NCBI GenBank assembly: GCA_021234155.1
Contig: JAJEKV010000187.1
Coordinates: forward strand, 190,001-254,000
Direction: 5' to 3'
DNA from: Isoetes taiwanensis
Taxonomy: Eukaryota > Streptophyta > Lycopodiopsida > Isoetales > Isoetaceae
Length of the DNA: 64,000 nucleotides
This document shows positions 13,075 to 24,645 of this stretch, one piece after another (positions within the stretch are counted from its first letter, which is position 1; each line of letters opens with the position of its first letter). The notes under the pieces were generated by a model that worked only from the letters and a program-made list of their open reading frames with translations, did no database searches and was not told the origin of the DNA. The position numbers and the translations under genes were made by a program.

Positions 13075-14290
13075 TCACCCCAAGTGCCGTGCCAAAAATG
13101 CCTTACTTTTGCTCCAAGTCATTCCAGGTTGCCAAAGAGACGACCGGGCCCCAAACCTTGACCCCGTACAGAAGGACAGGCTCGACCAGTGCCCGAAACA
13201 GATGTGACCGATGGCCCCAATCATAGAGCTATGCACGGTTGTTGTTACGCATGGCATAAAAGCGCCTTCCGCCTATTTGTCACCCATAGCCGGATGGGCG
13301 CCTCCCAGCAGGCGAGGAGGAACTCCTCCACCTATAGGTACTTGTGGGTGGAATTGACCTCCACATCTTGTCCCGATATGTGAGTCACGGGGGCGTGGGG
13401 TGGCGTGAAGAGGATATGAGAACCACCACGGTCTTGGCAGATTCATGCGTAATGCGTAGCGGCCGAATGTGTCTAGGGCATCGGATGAGGCGCATAGCTT
13501 CCGGGGTATGGGCGGAAGGTCAACATTGTCCGCATAGATGGTGGCGGATGACACGGTGCAAAAGTATCCCCATGCTTCGTAAGCGGGCTCTAAGCCCGAT
13601 CAATGTAGAGGCCAAAAAGTGTTGGTGAGAGGGGGCAGCTGCTGGGACCCGATACTACTTGGTGAATGCTTGGCCGTCGGTACGCATCCACGCCAAAACA
13701 ACTCTCATACGGCTGTATATGGCATTACGCACGGCGGCAGCAGCGTGATTGCCTTGAGTCTAGCCCATAGCTTTTCAGGGGTTTGTATCAAAAGCCTTGC
13801 GAAGCCCACAAAGCGACAATACAAGTCCTGCCGATGGGTCCAGCTATCTTCAATCCCGGTGCGGTGTAAAGATATGGTCAATCGTTGATTGGCGGGGTCT
13901 AAAGCTTGCTTGTGTGAGGGCTCGCACATCTGGCGCCCGCCCGTGGGTCAAGCTAGCTTGCTTGAGAATGCCGATAGCGGTTTGGCAAAATCTTGAGCCC
14001 GACCATGATCGTCCGGTAATTGGCGGACGATTGTGGGTCGCCCGCCTTGTGAATGGGGACAACCACGCTTGTGGTCCATTGTCGAGGAAACCTTCTGCAA
14101 TGCTCGTTGAAGAGAGTAGTGAGGATCGGCACCGGCGACTGCCCTGCCCATTTGAGTAACTTCGGCACGCATACCATCGAGGTGTTGCCTTCCCATTAGC
14201 CACCGGTAGTTGCGGGCCCTCCACAACATCCTCCTCCTTGGGGAATCAATGGGGGGCCATCTTGTGGGGGTATGGGCGTGCCCGTCCACG
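13075..14290 (-). pseudogene. LINE reverse transcriptase fragment (minus)
   Basis: Read on the minus strand from 14,290, frames give the N-terminal RT region (WTTSVVVPIHKAGDP..SANYRTIM), a fingers/palm segment with STIDHIF and DLYCRFV.FA (about 13,830-13,900), and the catalytic region IYADNVDL near 13,500-13,540 where YADD is expected. The order matches the plus-strand LINE at 36-40 kb (IDHIF, FVDFAKAFD, YADDVDLL), so both belong to one family. Several frameshifts break it. The 5' part (endonuclease, ORF1) is absent. Confidence 0.8.
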
Positions 14291-14353
14291 GTGGGTCATA
14301 GAGCTGCTTTGCAAAATCTTGTTCCCCAGGGTGTGATGTCCCCAGTAGGGTGG

Positions 14354-16909
14354 TGTTGGAGATTATCTGGGTGGTCTCAACCGGGGCCTTACAAAGGTGT
14401 TTTGATGGTCAGGGACCTCCGGATCACTTGAGGTGATCAATGCATGCTTGCAAAACATCTCGACTTTGCAAGGAAATACCAAATCCACTAGAGTCCCTAA
14501 AGCAAAAGAAACTAGCGACATTCAAACATTCACCCGGACCATGCATGTGTTTCAAAAGCACTTGAATTCTTTACCAAAGTGTACTAGCCAACACCGAGGG
14601 AAGCTGGCGTGAAAAGCCTACAAGCCAAGTGTTTTGATTTCTCACAAATCAACTTCGACTGGGTCAATTTTTGGTCAATGGCCACAGGCGGTGAGCTCGA
14701 TTACGCCAAATGCTAAGCAATGATCTTTTGTGGTAGAAACAAATTCCCACACCTAGGTATGCTCACAGGGGTCGCGTGCATATGCTCACTTGGTTCAAAC
14801 AAAGCCTAAATTCTTCTTTGTAACATGCATTGCCCGGGTTTCAATGGCAATGCACGTACGATTCTTACAATCTAATTCTCAATTCCCTTTCTCTCGTTTT
14901 CTCTGCTCTCAATATTCACTCTCGATGCCTCACGATGGTTGCCTGGATACTAGAGATGCCTCCAAACTAATAGATGATTTAAAGAAAAGATCTATTTTTT
15001 AGTTTTTCTTAAAGGACGTATGCTCTGCAGGACATTTCTGTTTTTTTCTTTTTCTAACAATGACTTACACAAGCACTAGTTGTACTCTGCTCAATTCCCT
15101 TTTGCTCAAGTGTAAATGACAAAGCATAGCAAAATGATTTCAATCATACTTTCACACACTCTTTTTCCCAAATTAGATTTTCATTAAGTCAAAATAGAAA
15201 ATTCACAACCGCAGTTATTCAAGAATGCCATTTGGATCATTCAAGAACAACTCAATCAAAATAAACTTCAAGTTTCAAAAGATTCAAGGATATCTCATCA
15301 CATATGCCTCGGACTTTGATTTCCGAAGCGGGGAGGATCTTCTGCAAGCTCTGTAGACGTCCGACATCCACGTTCCTGGTCTTCAAATCCGCTTATGGCC
15401 CTCGAAAAAAATTCAGTAGAACACACCCCTTTTAAAGTCCCCCCGTCTCACGGTGGGTTCTTGGCAAATTCGTAATCAATGCCACGGTTTTGGTTTAATT
15501 GGGTTGTTCTTTCAGTGGAGTAGGACAAAACCGGCCAACAGATGCCATGATCACCCCGTTAGGCTCAACAGAAAGGTGGTTTCTTGGAAAATTCAAATTT
15601 TAGGGTTCGGCATGATATATCCACAGAGGCCTGAGATCAAAAAGTGGGACAAGGTATAAATAGGGAACTATTTTCCTTTCTCGATTACATGGTCTCCCTC
15701 CATGGCTTCGGCTCGTGTTTCGACTTGGCATGCGGGGGGCGCCACTTGGCAGAGGATAAGAGGGTAGATAGATGGGGTAGAATAGGAAAAATTTTTGCAT
15801 TTTTTGGCATGGGCACGGTTCCCAAGAAATGAAATTTGAAGGTCTATATAGGGTCTTTTTTTGAGATTTTTTGTGCGGGTGGCATGCTTTCAAGGGAGGC
15901 TTCAAGATGGCAAGGCCAAATTTTGGAAAATAATATTTTGATTTTTTGTTAAAAGATGAATGGTGGGCAAGGTCAATGTGATATGTGTTGGTCAAACAAG
16001 GTATTTTGCCCTAATGGATGATGATGTGACAATAGGTGAAAATGTAGTGGAAGGATAGAAAATAGGTCAACTAGGGTAAACAAGGCTAGTAGGTTCACTT
16101 CCCAAGGTAGTTTGATCATTTGGTTGACCAATTTTTTGAGTTTGGTTAAAACTTCGCCTAGTCATCATTTGATGATGTGGAGTGATGTGATGATGTGGAA
16201 ATTTGGTGCTTAGGTGGCAACATGATGAGTGAGACATGAAGGTAGCAAATGATGAGTGGACCAAAGTAGCTTTGGAGGTGATGACATGTACATCTAGTCA
16301 TCATGCCATGTCACTTGGATATGTGACTAGGCATCTTTGTGTTTTGTATTTTTGTGCTTAGCACATATGTTTTACTTTAGCTACTTGGTATGGAGTGTGT
16401 GACAATGGAATGGCAAGGCATGAGATGAGAATGGTGATATAGAGTTCGATGCTAGGCAACTTTTAGATTTGACAACTTCCTTGGGAAATGTGCCCTAGGT
16501 CATGGTAGGTCAACTATGAAACAAATGGTTATACATGAAATACATGATGGTATAGGATGTGAAAAGGCAATGAGGGTGAAAAAAAAATAGGATAAGTATG
16601 ATGGTGTGATGGCACAAAAAGCAAATAGAGAATCTTTAGAATATGAGAAGGATAAGTACCATATCATAGCTTGCCATCTTCACAGGGGTTTTCCAAACCT
16701 CATAAGTGCCTTCAGAGCTAGAAAATGCATTCAATCCTTGGAGCTTGAGTTGTGAACTTGTGTCTTGACTTAAAGTCATCCTTTGGGTTCTTCATCAGCA
16801 TCTTTGTCTTCAAGTCTTTTGGTCTCAGTATTCTTGGTCTTCAAGTTGTTTGCCTGTGATATTGCTTTCGGGGAGCCTTGTACATGTTGCCTGCTATAGC
16901 CAGGCAACA
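14354..16909 (-). repeat. 3' LTR of the Tat-like element (2,556 bp)
   Basis: Starts TGTTGGAGATTATC and ends GCCAGGCAACA on the plus strand. It aligns over its full length with 27,879-30,773 once the MITE in that copy is removed. Differences are concentrated at CAG/CTG sites, where this copy is scrambled. A small open frame ending DASKLIDDLKKRSIF appears in both LTRs and is simply shared LTR sequence. Confidence 0.93.
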
Positions 16910-17797
16910 TGATGCTAAACAAAGGAGAGGATGTGGCTGGTCCCCTCAGCCTGTGATATTCAGTTAGAAAATTTGACTATGAATATGAACATACAGGCTG
17001 ACAGGTGGTCTTCAGAAACTGTTGGAATAATTGACATGATCAGCAGCAGTGTTCTTCTTGTTTTGTTTGAACTTGTCTCTCTGAGTTGCCTTTAGGTGAG
17101 TGACTATGGGAGGCAACTTTTGGTAGCAGCTTGAGAAGATTTGGAAGCAATGGTCATATGTTCCAGGCTATAGTGATCAGATGGACATGGAAGGAAAACA
17201 AATGAACCTGGAATGACACTTTTAAAAAACTGTTAGTATCTTCTGCAACAGCTTTTTCTCCATGGATGCATAGCTGCTTGATAGGAATCTGCATTTGAAA
17301 AAGAATACAAGTCTCATGTATATGCAGGCTAAGTCACATCCTGATGAGTTTGATCAGTCTGATGGATCTGGCAAGTGGTGCAAAATGTTAGCATCAACAA
17401 GATAAATTCTTGCTCAGCCTGTTTGATCAGTCTGATGGATCTGGCAAGTGGTGCAAAATGTTAGTATCAACAAGATAAATTCTTGCTCAGCCTGAAGCAG
17501 CATTTGTTTGAAATCTGGCCTTCAGTCAGCAACCATCTTCTCTCTGAAAGTGCAAACTGTTAAATAACAAAACCTACTTTACTTAGAACTCTATGTTTTG
17601 TTTGATTTTCTTTCTTTTTTCCTTTTTATGTCTTTTATCATTTTAAACTTGAAATACTAACAAAGATTCTGACAACTATTGCTGAGAATTATCACATAGT
17701 TCCTAACTAAAAGCACTACAACATGTTTACTCAAATAAGATCAGGCAGACATGCTGCTCCCAATACCTTTTCAAGTGCAATGTGTTTATAGGATTAG
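16910..17797. other. Interior region between integrase and 3' LTR
   Basis: About 0.9 kb without a recognisable gene, downstream of the integrase in the element's sense. It contains a 73-bp tandem duplication. The base run next to the LTR is not purine-rich in the element's sense, so I could not identify a polypurine tract. A run reading GAGGGGAC in the element's sense lies about 30 bp away. Confidence 0.6.
17349..17494. repeat. Perfect-period tandem duplication, 2 x 73 bp
   Basis: Unit 1 is 17,349-17,421 and unit 2 is 17,422-17,494. Both begin TTTGATCAGTCTGATGGATC and end TTGCTCAGCCTG. One substitution (C to T) separates them, so the duplication is recent. Confidence 0.95.
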
Positions 17798-19012
17798 CTA
17801 GCAATCTCCACTGTACCAATTTCTTGCAAAGATAAGAACTTCGTACTGCAATTGCATGGATCTTGAAAGGGCCTTCCCATAGGCCATCAAATTTACCGTG
17901 AATCTTCCTTTGCTTTTATTCCACTTGAGCACCAATTCATTTACTTTGAAACTTCCTTGTAACTTGTGTGCAGCTTTGAAAGCTGCTATATCCTTAGCTT
18001 TTTTCCTCAGGTTCACATTCTCGGCTTCCAGCCTCTCTTCTTCAAGCATCAGCAACTTCTCATACCTGTCTCTGTAAGCATCCTCTAGCGCATCACGGAT
18101 CTTCATTGCCAACCTGAGTGATGGCAATTCTAGTTCAACTGGGACCACAGCTTCAACACCATAGACAAGGCTAAAAGGTGTATGGTTAGTAGCATTTTTT
18201 ACAGTGGTCCTATATGCCCACAATGCATCATGCAGTTTAATATGCCAATCTTTTTTATGAACTTCAACTGTTTTTTTTAGGATGCTCTTCAACACTTTGT
18301 TTGTTGATTCAGCTTGCCCATTGCCTTGAGGATAATAGGCAGAACTTTTCACATGTTTGACCTTTAATGCTTTCAGTAGATTACTAATGACATCATTTAT
18401 GAACTGTGTTCCCCTATCAGATACAATCTTGAAAGGAATGCCAAACCTGGTGCATATGTGCTCATGTAAAAATCTTGCAGTTGTCAGAGCATTTGCCTGT
18501 CTAAGTGGAGTTGCTTCCACCCATTTAGTAAAATAATCTGTAGCAACTAGGATGTATTCATGCCTACCTTGAGATTCAGGAAATATAGGCCCTATAAAAT
18601 CCAATCCCCAAATTTGAAAAGGACCAGGAGATACAATACCAGTAAGAGCAGCAGGTTGAAGGATTCTCCTACCATGAATTTGACATTTATGGCATCTTTT
18701 GATTGTCTCATAACAATCTTTGAACAAACTTGGCCAGAAGTAGCCTGACCTGATGATCTTCTTTGCAGTGGTTTTAGCTGCAAAATGCCCACCACAAATG
18801 CCTTCATGACATGCTTCCACAATCATTTCGGCTTGGATCTGTTGACACATCTCAAGCGACACCCCATTATAATCAATCTTGCACAACACATCTCCTACCA
18901 TCTTGAATGTTTTAGCTTTAGCTCTAAATCTTACGGTTTTGCTTAGTATCCATGTTTTTAGGCGACTCTCCATTCTGCAGAAATTCAATAAGGTCAAAGC
19001 GCCAATCCTCAT
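17798..19012 (-). CDS. Retrotransposon integrase (Tat-like Ty3/gypsy), open over 404 codons
   Basis: This is the best preserved frame of the 16.4-kb element. It would insert the element's cDNA into host chromosomes. It contains the HHCC zinc-binding region (EACHEGICGGH ... CHKCQIHG, about residues 67-115). The DDE core has WGLDFIGP (first Asp), IVSDRGTQF (second Asp) and NGQAESTN (Glu). Then come the plant-type segment ALWAYRTT and TPFSLVYGVEAVVPVELELP. There is no chromodomain. It should be part of a longer Pol polyprotein; the frame upstream of 19,012 is broken, so the methionine is only the first in-frame one. Confidence 0.93.
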   Translation of the reverse strand: MRIGALTLLNFCRMESRLKTWILSKTVRFRAKAKTFKMVGDVLCKIDYNGVSLEMCQQIQAEMIVEACHEGICGGHFAAKTTAKKIIRSGYFWPSLFKDCYETIKRCHKCQIHGRRILQPAALTGIVSPGPFQIWGLDFIGPIFPESQGRHEYILVATDYFTKWVEATPLRQANALTTARFLHEHICTRFGIPFKIVSDRGTQFINDVISNLLKALKVKHVKSSAYYPQGNGQAESTNKVLKSILKKTVEVHKKDWHIKLHDALWAYRTTVKNATNHTPFSLVYGVEAVVPVELELPSLRLAMKIRDALEDAYRDRYEKLLMLEEERLEAENVNLRKKAKDIAAFKAAHKLQGSFKVNELVLKWNKSKGRFTVNLMAYGKALSRSMQLQYEVLIFARNWYSGDC

Positions 19013-19108
19013 TCATCTTGCTAGACAAAACAAGGTTGGTAGAATCTCCGGTCTCTGAGGTGTTTCCATGTCCTGCAATCCTTCAAAATCCTCAAATTCA
19101 AAAGCTCT

Positions 19109-20450
19109 CTACGTAAGATAATCACTAGGGCTCTTAATGGTTTTTATTTGTTTTGACACTAAGATTATAATCTTGAATTTTTTGAGGCCCCTGCATAATT
19201 TGGCTTTGCTTTGACTTTTACGAAATAATAATGGAAGGGGATTTTGGTGCATGAGCACCTTTACCTCATTGTGTTGGACAATATGTCCAAGTCTTTGTAG
19301 GAACCACATTATTCTGTGACACTTTTTTCCAATCTAGCATATCTCATTTACGTGTTCGACCATATCTTGCTTGTAAAAGGCTATTATGCCATGATCGTAG
19401 TAGTAGAAATGCCAACGACTTTGTTAGTGATACTTATATAAGCTTTAAAAGGAAGACTATGATCGGTGGTTTTAAAGCTTCCGATTGAGAAATTCGAGTG
19501 ATGAGTAACTCAAAAGCGACTGGCACTCGGTGTCAATTTACTTCCATATGTTTGCTCTCATGTTTGTTGTACTTGCCTACTCTTGTCAGTTGCTATAGGA
19601 CCCATAATATGTGAGAAATTAGGTACATAGATTCTTAAAAACTAGTAAGTCCCATAAAGCTCTTTACTTGCCCTCGAGTTTTAGGTGGCACTACTTTCTT
19701 GAGTGCTTCCATCTTACCCTCTGAGACTTTGATTCCTTGGCTTGGATACTTCATGTCCTAACAGTTCACCTTTTGAACATAGAAAGATACACTTCTTTGG
19801 ATTTAAGCATACACCACTTTCCCACCACGGACTCATAATCATAGTCGGAAGTTTCATGTGTTGCTCTATCGGTGTTCCTAGGCAAAGGTCATCAAAGAAA
19901 CACCCTAAATTTATCAAGAGGCATGCTTTGAAAGATTTTATCCATAGCCCTCACGGAATGTAGCGGATGCATTCATCAATCAAAGGGCATTTTTGCATGG
20001 CAAAAAGGTTCCCCAAGGGGTTATGAAGGAGGTCTTAGCAGTGCGCTTCCTTGATTTTAATCTGATTAAAACACGAAAATCCATCTAGAAATGAATAAAT
20101 CTCTTTACCAGCGGTTGCATGAAGCACCTCTTCTAGAAAGGGAAGTGGATAGAGTCTTTTTTTATAGTAGCCTTATTAAGGTCTCTATAATCTATGCATA
20201 TCGCGTATAGTTTTGTTCTTTTTTTTCAGGGTACTATGCATGAATGACCATTCGGGGTTGGTTATCTCAGTGATAACTTCAGCTTCTTTCATCTTTAATA
20301 ATTCTTCTCTGATCAAGGTTAGCAAGGATCTATTTATCTTTCTCAGTTTTTGCATGACAGGTTTGGTTCCCTCTTTCATCTTTATTTCAAATTCACATAT
20401 CTCAGTTTTTACACCTACCAACTCTGTGTAATCCCATGCAAATACATCTT
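19109..20450 (-). pseudogene. Reverse transcriptase and RNase H remnants of the Tat-like element
   Basis: Reading leftward: the N-terminal RT segment at 20,421-20,185 (MKEAEVITEITNPEW then LKKKNKTIRDMH), the catalytic FFDDLCLGTPIEQHMK with LNPKKCIFLCSKGELLGHE at 19,917-19,714, and an RNase H-like C-terminus (LKKFKIIILVSKQIKTI...SDYLT) at 19,309-19,109. FDD replaces the usual YxDD, as often in Ty3 elements. Frameshifts and stops separate the pieces, so no intact RT remains. Confidence 0.82.
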
Positions 20451-20659
20451 TCCATTCTTCAAAGAATTCTTGTAATGATGCTTCTTTACTGAGTTTTAAA
20501 CATATCTCCTAGAAGCGAGTTCTAATCTCATCATTCTTGGTAATAGTCAGTTCTTTTACCTCTTTCTCTTGCTGAGCATCTATTACCAGAATGGGATGTA
20601 GTTGTGCAATCTCTTCATGTTCCAACTCTTCTTCTTTGATAGCTCCTTCAGCAAGGTAA

Positions 20660-20945
20660 TCTAGCAGCACACTTCCGCATAGGGCATCGCTTCACAATTT
20701 TTCATCCCTTGGTATGTAATTCAAACTCCATTTGTTAAATTTGCTCAACCAGCTCAAGGCTTCCTCTTTTCGGCAATAGCATTTCTTGGTTCTTGGCTTG
20801 ATACTCACCATTGACCTGCACTGCATATTGGTTGAGAGTCACCATAAATGGTTACTTGGTCGGTCCTAATGAAATAGCTTCACGCAAGCCGGCCAAAAGG
20901 GCTCTGTACTCGGCCATGTTGGAGGTTATGCCAACATGTATCCGC
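20660..20945 (-). pseudogene. RNase H-like domain lying upstream of RT
   Basis: On the minus strand the frame reads SNMAEYRALLAGLREAISLG, then VNGEYQAKNQEML and LNYIPRDEKL..SDAL. This resembles the second, archaeal-type RNase H known from plant Tat elements, where AEY.AL..GL and NALA-like ends are typical. It sits between protease and RT and not after RT. It contains a stop codon. Length and motif order fit a whole but damaged domain of about 90 residues. Confidence 0.65.
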
Positions 20946-21339
20946 CAACCTTTGAAAGCAATCTGTTAGCACAATCTTTGATTATAGCGAGAAGAAGATG
21001 CCACCCTAGCTTAATAGATATTCCACCATCAAACCGGATGACACCGAATTCTTGTGATCTCGAAGTTAGAAGAGTAAGAGGGTACCAATTCATCCGGGGA
21101 GATCCAGGGCTAGAGGTAGTTTGTAGAATCCCATGGTGCTTTGTTCAAGCATTTCTTCTTCAAAAACTACTGATATTAGTACTCCACGACTTGTTGTAGA
21201 GAGTTGTCCTTTTAACTCCATCGGATATGGTACACTCTCCTTTTGACCATCTGGTCGGCATCAGCTGTAGACATCCATCTCCCGCCAAGTAACAAGTCAT
21301 AGATGTCGGTAGTCTTTGTTGCCAAACTTCGAAAAGCAA

Positions 21340-21585
21340 CTACAAAAAACTAGCTTGAACCACAATCCCGGTTCGGGTTTGGTACACTGTAACAACACCT
21401 AAAGGCATGATTTTAGCATTAGAAAATGATCTCAACACCATTGGTGAAGGTTTTGTGATCTTCAATCCACATTTTGCATTATATCTTTGAGGCATCACAT
21501 TCAAAGAAGAACCACCATCTAACAAAACTCTAGGAAGTTGATGAGTACCAATTTTTCTTTGAACATGTAAAGGCACCAGGGTCTT
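21340..21585 (-). pseudogene. Aspartic protease remnant of the Tat-like element
   Basis: The motif VLLDGGSSLNVMP is the active-site flap of a retroviral-type aspartic protease in the Tat style (DGGSS in place of DTGA). The frame is open for about 78 codons and ends before RT. It would cleave the Gag-Pol polyprotein. Confidence 0.75.
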
Positions 21586-22778
21586 CCTCTTCCTGAGTCA
21601 GCACAATTTCAGAAGCAAAAGACACTGTTTCTACATTACTAGAGTTGATCACTTTTCGCCTATAGCTAGGAGCAATCCTCAGATGAGTCAATAAATCCAA
21701 AGTTACCTTAGAATTCTTAAGAATATGTTCAAAGTCATCCAAATCTTTATCTTTTCTCACGAAATCTTTCAGCAGGGGCGGGAGCTATTACACGATAAGC
21801 TTGATCTTCTTTTTTAATTTCCTTCTCTTGGTACTGACACGAGTTTGCATCCTTCTTGTTCTCGACCATAGCTCTAGTTTGCCTTTGCCATTTTGCTTCT
21901 GGAATGCTTCTTCTTCCAAGAATCTCCACGGATGCACTAGTCTCGACCTTTTGCCTTGTTCTTGTTTCTCCAAATACTCCTTCACCAAGCACCTATCCTC
22001 ATAATGGCCAATCTCCTTGCGGAACTTGCACACTTGGGCAAACCTTTCCATAATGACCTTTTTTCCCACACTTCAAGCAAGCCCCTGTAATAACAAATGT
22101 CACTAGGGTGAGTATTCTTGGTGCAATGAATGCATGGTGGATAAGTTTTTATGTTATTTTTCATCTCCATGAGTTGCTTAGTCAACTCTGCTATAGTTTC
22201 GATCATCTTGGCCATCTCGGCTTTTGATTCATTGGATTGAGCTTCTTCCTCAACCTTGGCTTTCCTCTTTTCCTTCACAACATACGGGCTCTTGTTCATA
22301 ATCGGGATAGAAAGGATCACGAAACATGTGGATGGCAAGTGTCGTAGGAAAGATAATTCTGCAGAGATATAGAGGTAGCTTTGGCAAAGGCTTTATGTAT
22401 AGAATCAAAACCTTCTTGGTTTTGGATCCTAAGCATTTTCTTGTGAATTCTTGGCCTAGGAGCTAGACCTTTGATAAAAAGACTACAAAGAAGAGGGATG
22501 GAGTGGGGATATGACTCTTTTGGCATTTTCTAAGGTAGGCACTGAATCTTTCAACATATTGGTTGATGCTCTCTCCACTTCGAATGCAGAAAGTTTGAAG
22601 CTCATTGGTCTGCTCTTGTGGTGCTGACAGCTTTCCAAACCTGCTCAAGAACTGTTCTACAAGACTCTCATAAGTATTAGTACCCATAACAGTAGTAACA
22701 TGTTCACACCACGCTTCAGGTTCACTAGATTTCATACACTTCACAAATTCAGAGAACTTACAACCTTTTTTATTACCA
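21586..22778 (-). pseudogene. C-terminal gag of the Tat-like element (capsid and zinc knuckles)
   Basis: Directly left of the Helitron junction the gag frame resumes (KKGCKFSEFVKCMKSSEP, LVEQFLSRFGKL, ESINQYVERFSAYLRKCQ). It corresponds segment by segment to the plus-strand gag at 52,150-52,420. Further left is an intact zinc knuckle CLKCGKKGHYGKVC (about 22,040-22,085) and a second one whose second Cys has become Arg (CKFRKEIGHYEDRC, about 22,000-22,040). Several frameshifts break it. Confidence 0.85.
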
Positions 22779-22782
22779 CTAG

Positions 22783-24129
22783 AAACGTGTGCCCGGCGAT
22801 GCCGGGCATTAGTCGTGGACGTATGAGGGCATTGATGTGCGTTAGTTGTGGTTGTGTAGGTGGAAATAGACACATATCGATACGGAACAAACATTACCTT
22901 TCTAAAGTGTACACATAATATGAAGTAAGTTCCCCTGCATGTATACTTGGATGTGTGGAATACGTTTCAGGCATTACTCAAGGATGTGTGGAATACGTTT
23001 CAGGCATTACTCAAGGATGTGTGAAATGTGTTCTGGGCATTATTTGAGTATGTTTAAATGAACTTAGAGTAATGGATCTTGCAGTCGCAACGAAATGTTG
23101 AAGATGCAGTGGTACATAGAAGGGTAAGAGAACACACCTTGCCTTTTAAATGTGCACACGGGCAAAATAGAAATATATTAACAACTTATGCAAAATAGAA
23201 ATATATTGAAAACATATGCAAAACAAAAGTTCTAAATATACATATTTGGTGTACATACAGATACAAAGTATTTATAGGATAAGAAAGTATCTTCACCAGA
23301 GCTTGAAATTGATAATCCGCTACAAAACATGTGCCCGCAAGCTTGGTGTAATCCAAAAAATTGTAAGTCTTTGGAGTTTCAGTTCATCAAGCTTAGAGCA
23401 ATCGTATTATAAACATGTCCAGCTCAATGTCAAGCTCATTTCTAACGCTGATGTAATGAAGCTTATATATGGAATAGAAAGTTGTTGTTGTAATCATGTC
23501 CATGGATGTAATGTAGTTGCAATTGTGAAGGGCATTAGTCGTGGGCCCATTGAATGGGTGGTTAGAAGGGATAGATGAACACAAAAAGAAATATCAATGC
23601 ATAAATATTTCATGAAATTGACAATGGCAAACCTTAGGATTTAAACTTAGCCATTTGTAGTGGGTGTTTTGTTGAAAAATATACCATTTAGAATATGTAG
23701 ATCATGGTAATCATGCAATTTTTTTGCAATTTTTGGCAGTACAATGAATAAATCATGGAAATGAAGGGATAATTTATTTCTTGGACATGATAGATGGCAC
23801 AAACAAACTGTAAGGAAAGTCTTCTTTTAAATGCCAATTTCAAAGCTCAAAATAAAAAATTGTTACCTGGATCAATTGTGCCAATAAAAATTGCTCTTGT
23901 AATTTTAGAGCTGTTGTTTTTCTGAGCTCAGTTGTTGCATCTACATAGAAAATGTAGCAACAAAAAGAAGCCATGGGAATATTCTGATAACATTTTCTTC
24001 CCTGTGAAACATGATAAGACTCCCGAAAAATCTCATTCTTGAATCAATAATATAGCATTCGCAGAAAGTAGGTCGAACCATAAAAGCATGTATCTAAGGT
24101 TCCAACTTCCACCAATTAACTCTACACAC
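22783..24129. other. 3' part of the Helitron without recognisable genes
   Basis: AT-rich. It holds three 33-bp tandem units at 22,949-23,047 and a GT-AG-like exon candidate near 23,880-23,950 that I could not identify. Confidence 0.6.
22949..23047. repeat. Three tandem 33-bp units
   Basis: Units start at 22,949, 22,982 and 23,015. The first two are identical (GGATGTGTGGAATACGTTTC plus 13 bases); the third is diverged. Confidence 0.95.
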
Positions 24130-24645
24130 CTGACATCATTGCTTTGTAAGCACTATCAGCAGTAATATACACATGGGGACTCAAAGTTTCATTCCTCTCT
24201 CATCGATATGTTTGAATAAACTCACGGTGAATGGATTAACGAAAAACGATCTTGGACCAGCTTTGGTGTACACCAGAAGACATAAATTAGCAGGTGGATG
24301 TCATATCAGATATTCTTCAAATCTAGAATTGATACCCACATAAATTGTGTTGTGGGAATATCGATAGTTGAGGTTGTGAGGTACTGCAGGTTCATTCAAA
24401 TAGCTTAGTTGTATGAGGTCGTCAACTCCGTCCAAAATATCTGGGTTCGCGGGCAATACCTTCTCCACCTCTGATTTTATGATCTGCAACAAAGAACATT
24501 TTTTATAGAATAATGCCATGCTGTTGAATGAGTTCTTGGGCATACCTTTCCATCGATGTAGTAATTAAGGAAGCTGCTTTATCGGTAGAGCGAACAACAC
24601 CAAGAACCCAACTTCCTTCCGAAGATCTACACCACACTCTTGAAT
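24130..24645 (-). pseudogene. Captured myosin (class VIII-type) head fragment: four exons with introns
   Basis: Reading leftward: exon a 24,645-24,546 (SH3-like N-terminal region, RVWCRSSEGSWVLGVVRSTDK), exon b 24,483-24,340 (LPANPDILDGVDDLIQLSYL and NEPAVPHNLNYRYSHNTIY), exon c about 24,272-24,226 (YTKAGP...VNPF) and exon d about 24,183-24,130 (SPHVYITADSAYKAMMS). The order matches the start of a plant myosin motor domain, stopping just before the expected P-loop GESGAGKT. GT..AG borders are visible and introns are 42-67 bp, so capture was from genomic DNA and not from cDNA. Exon a has a frame error. It cannot encode a working motor. Confidence 0.88.

Noticed and set aside
14790-15002. A small conserved protein (ending LIDDLKKRSIF) found twice
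   Set aside because: The second occurrence (28,573-28,854) is just the other LTR; there is no independent evidence of selection.
16910-16940. Polypurine tract next to the 3' LTR
   Set aside because: In the element's own strand the sequence is pyrimidine-rich; the purine run is on the wrong strand.
22949-23047. CRISPR-like array
   Set aside because: Three direct tandem units without spacers in plant Helitron DNA.
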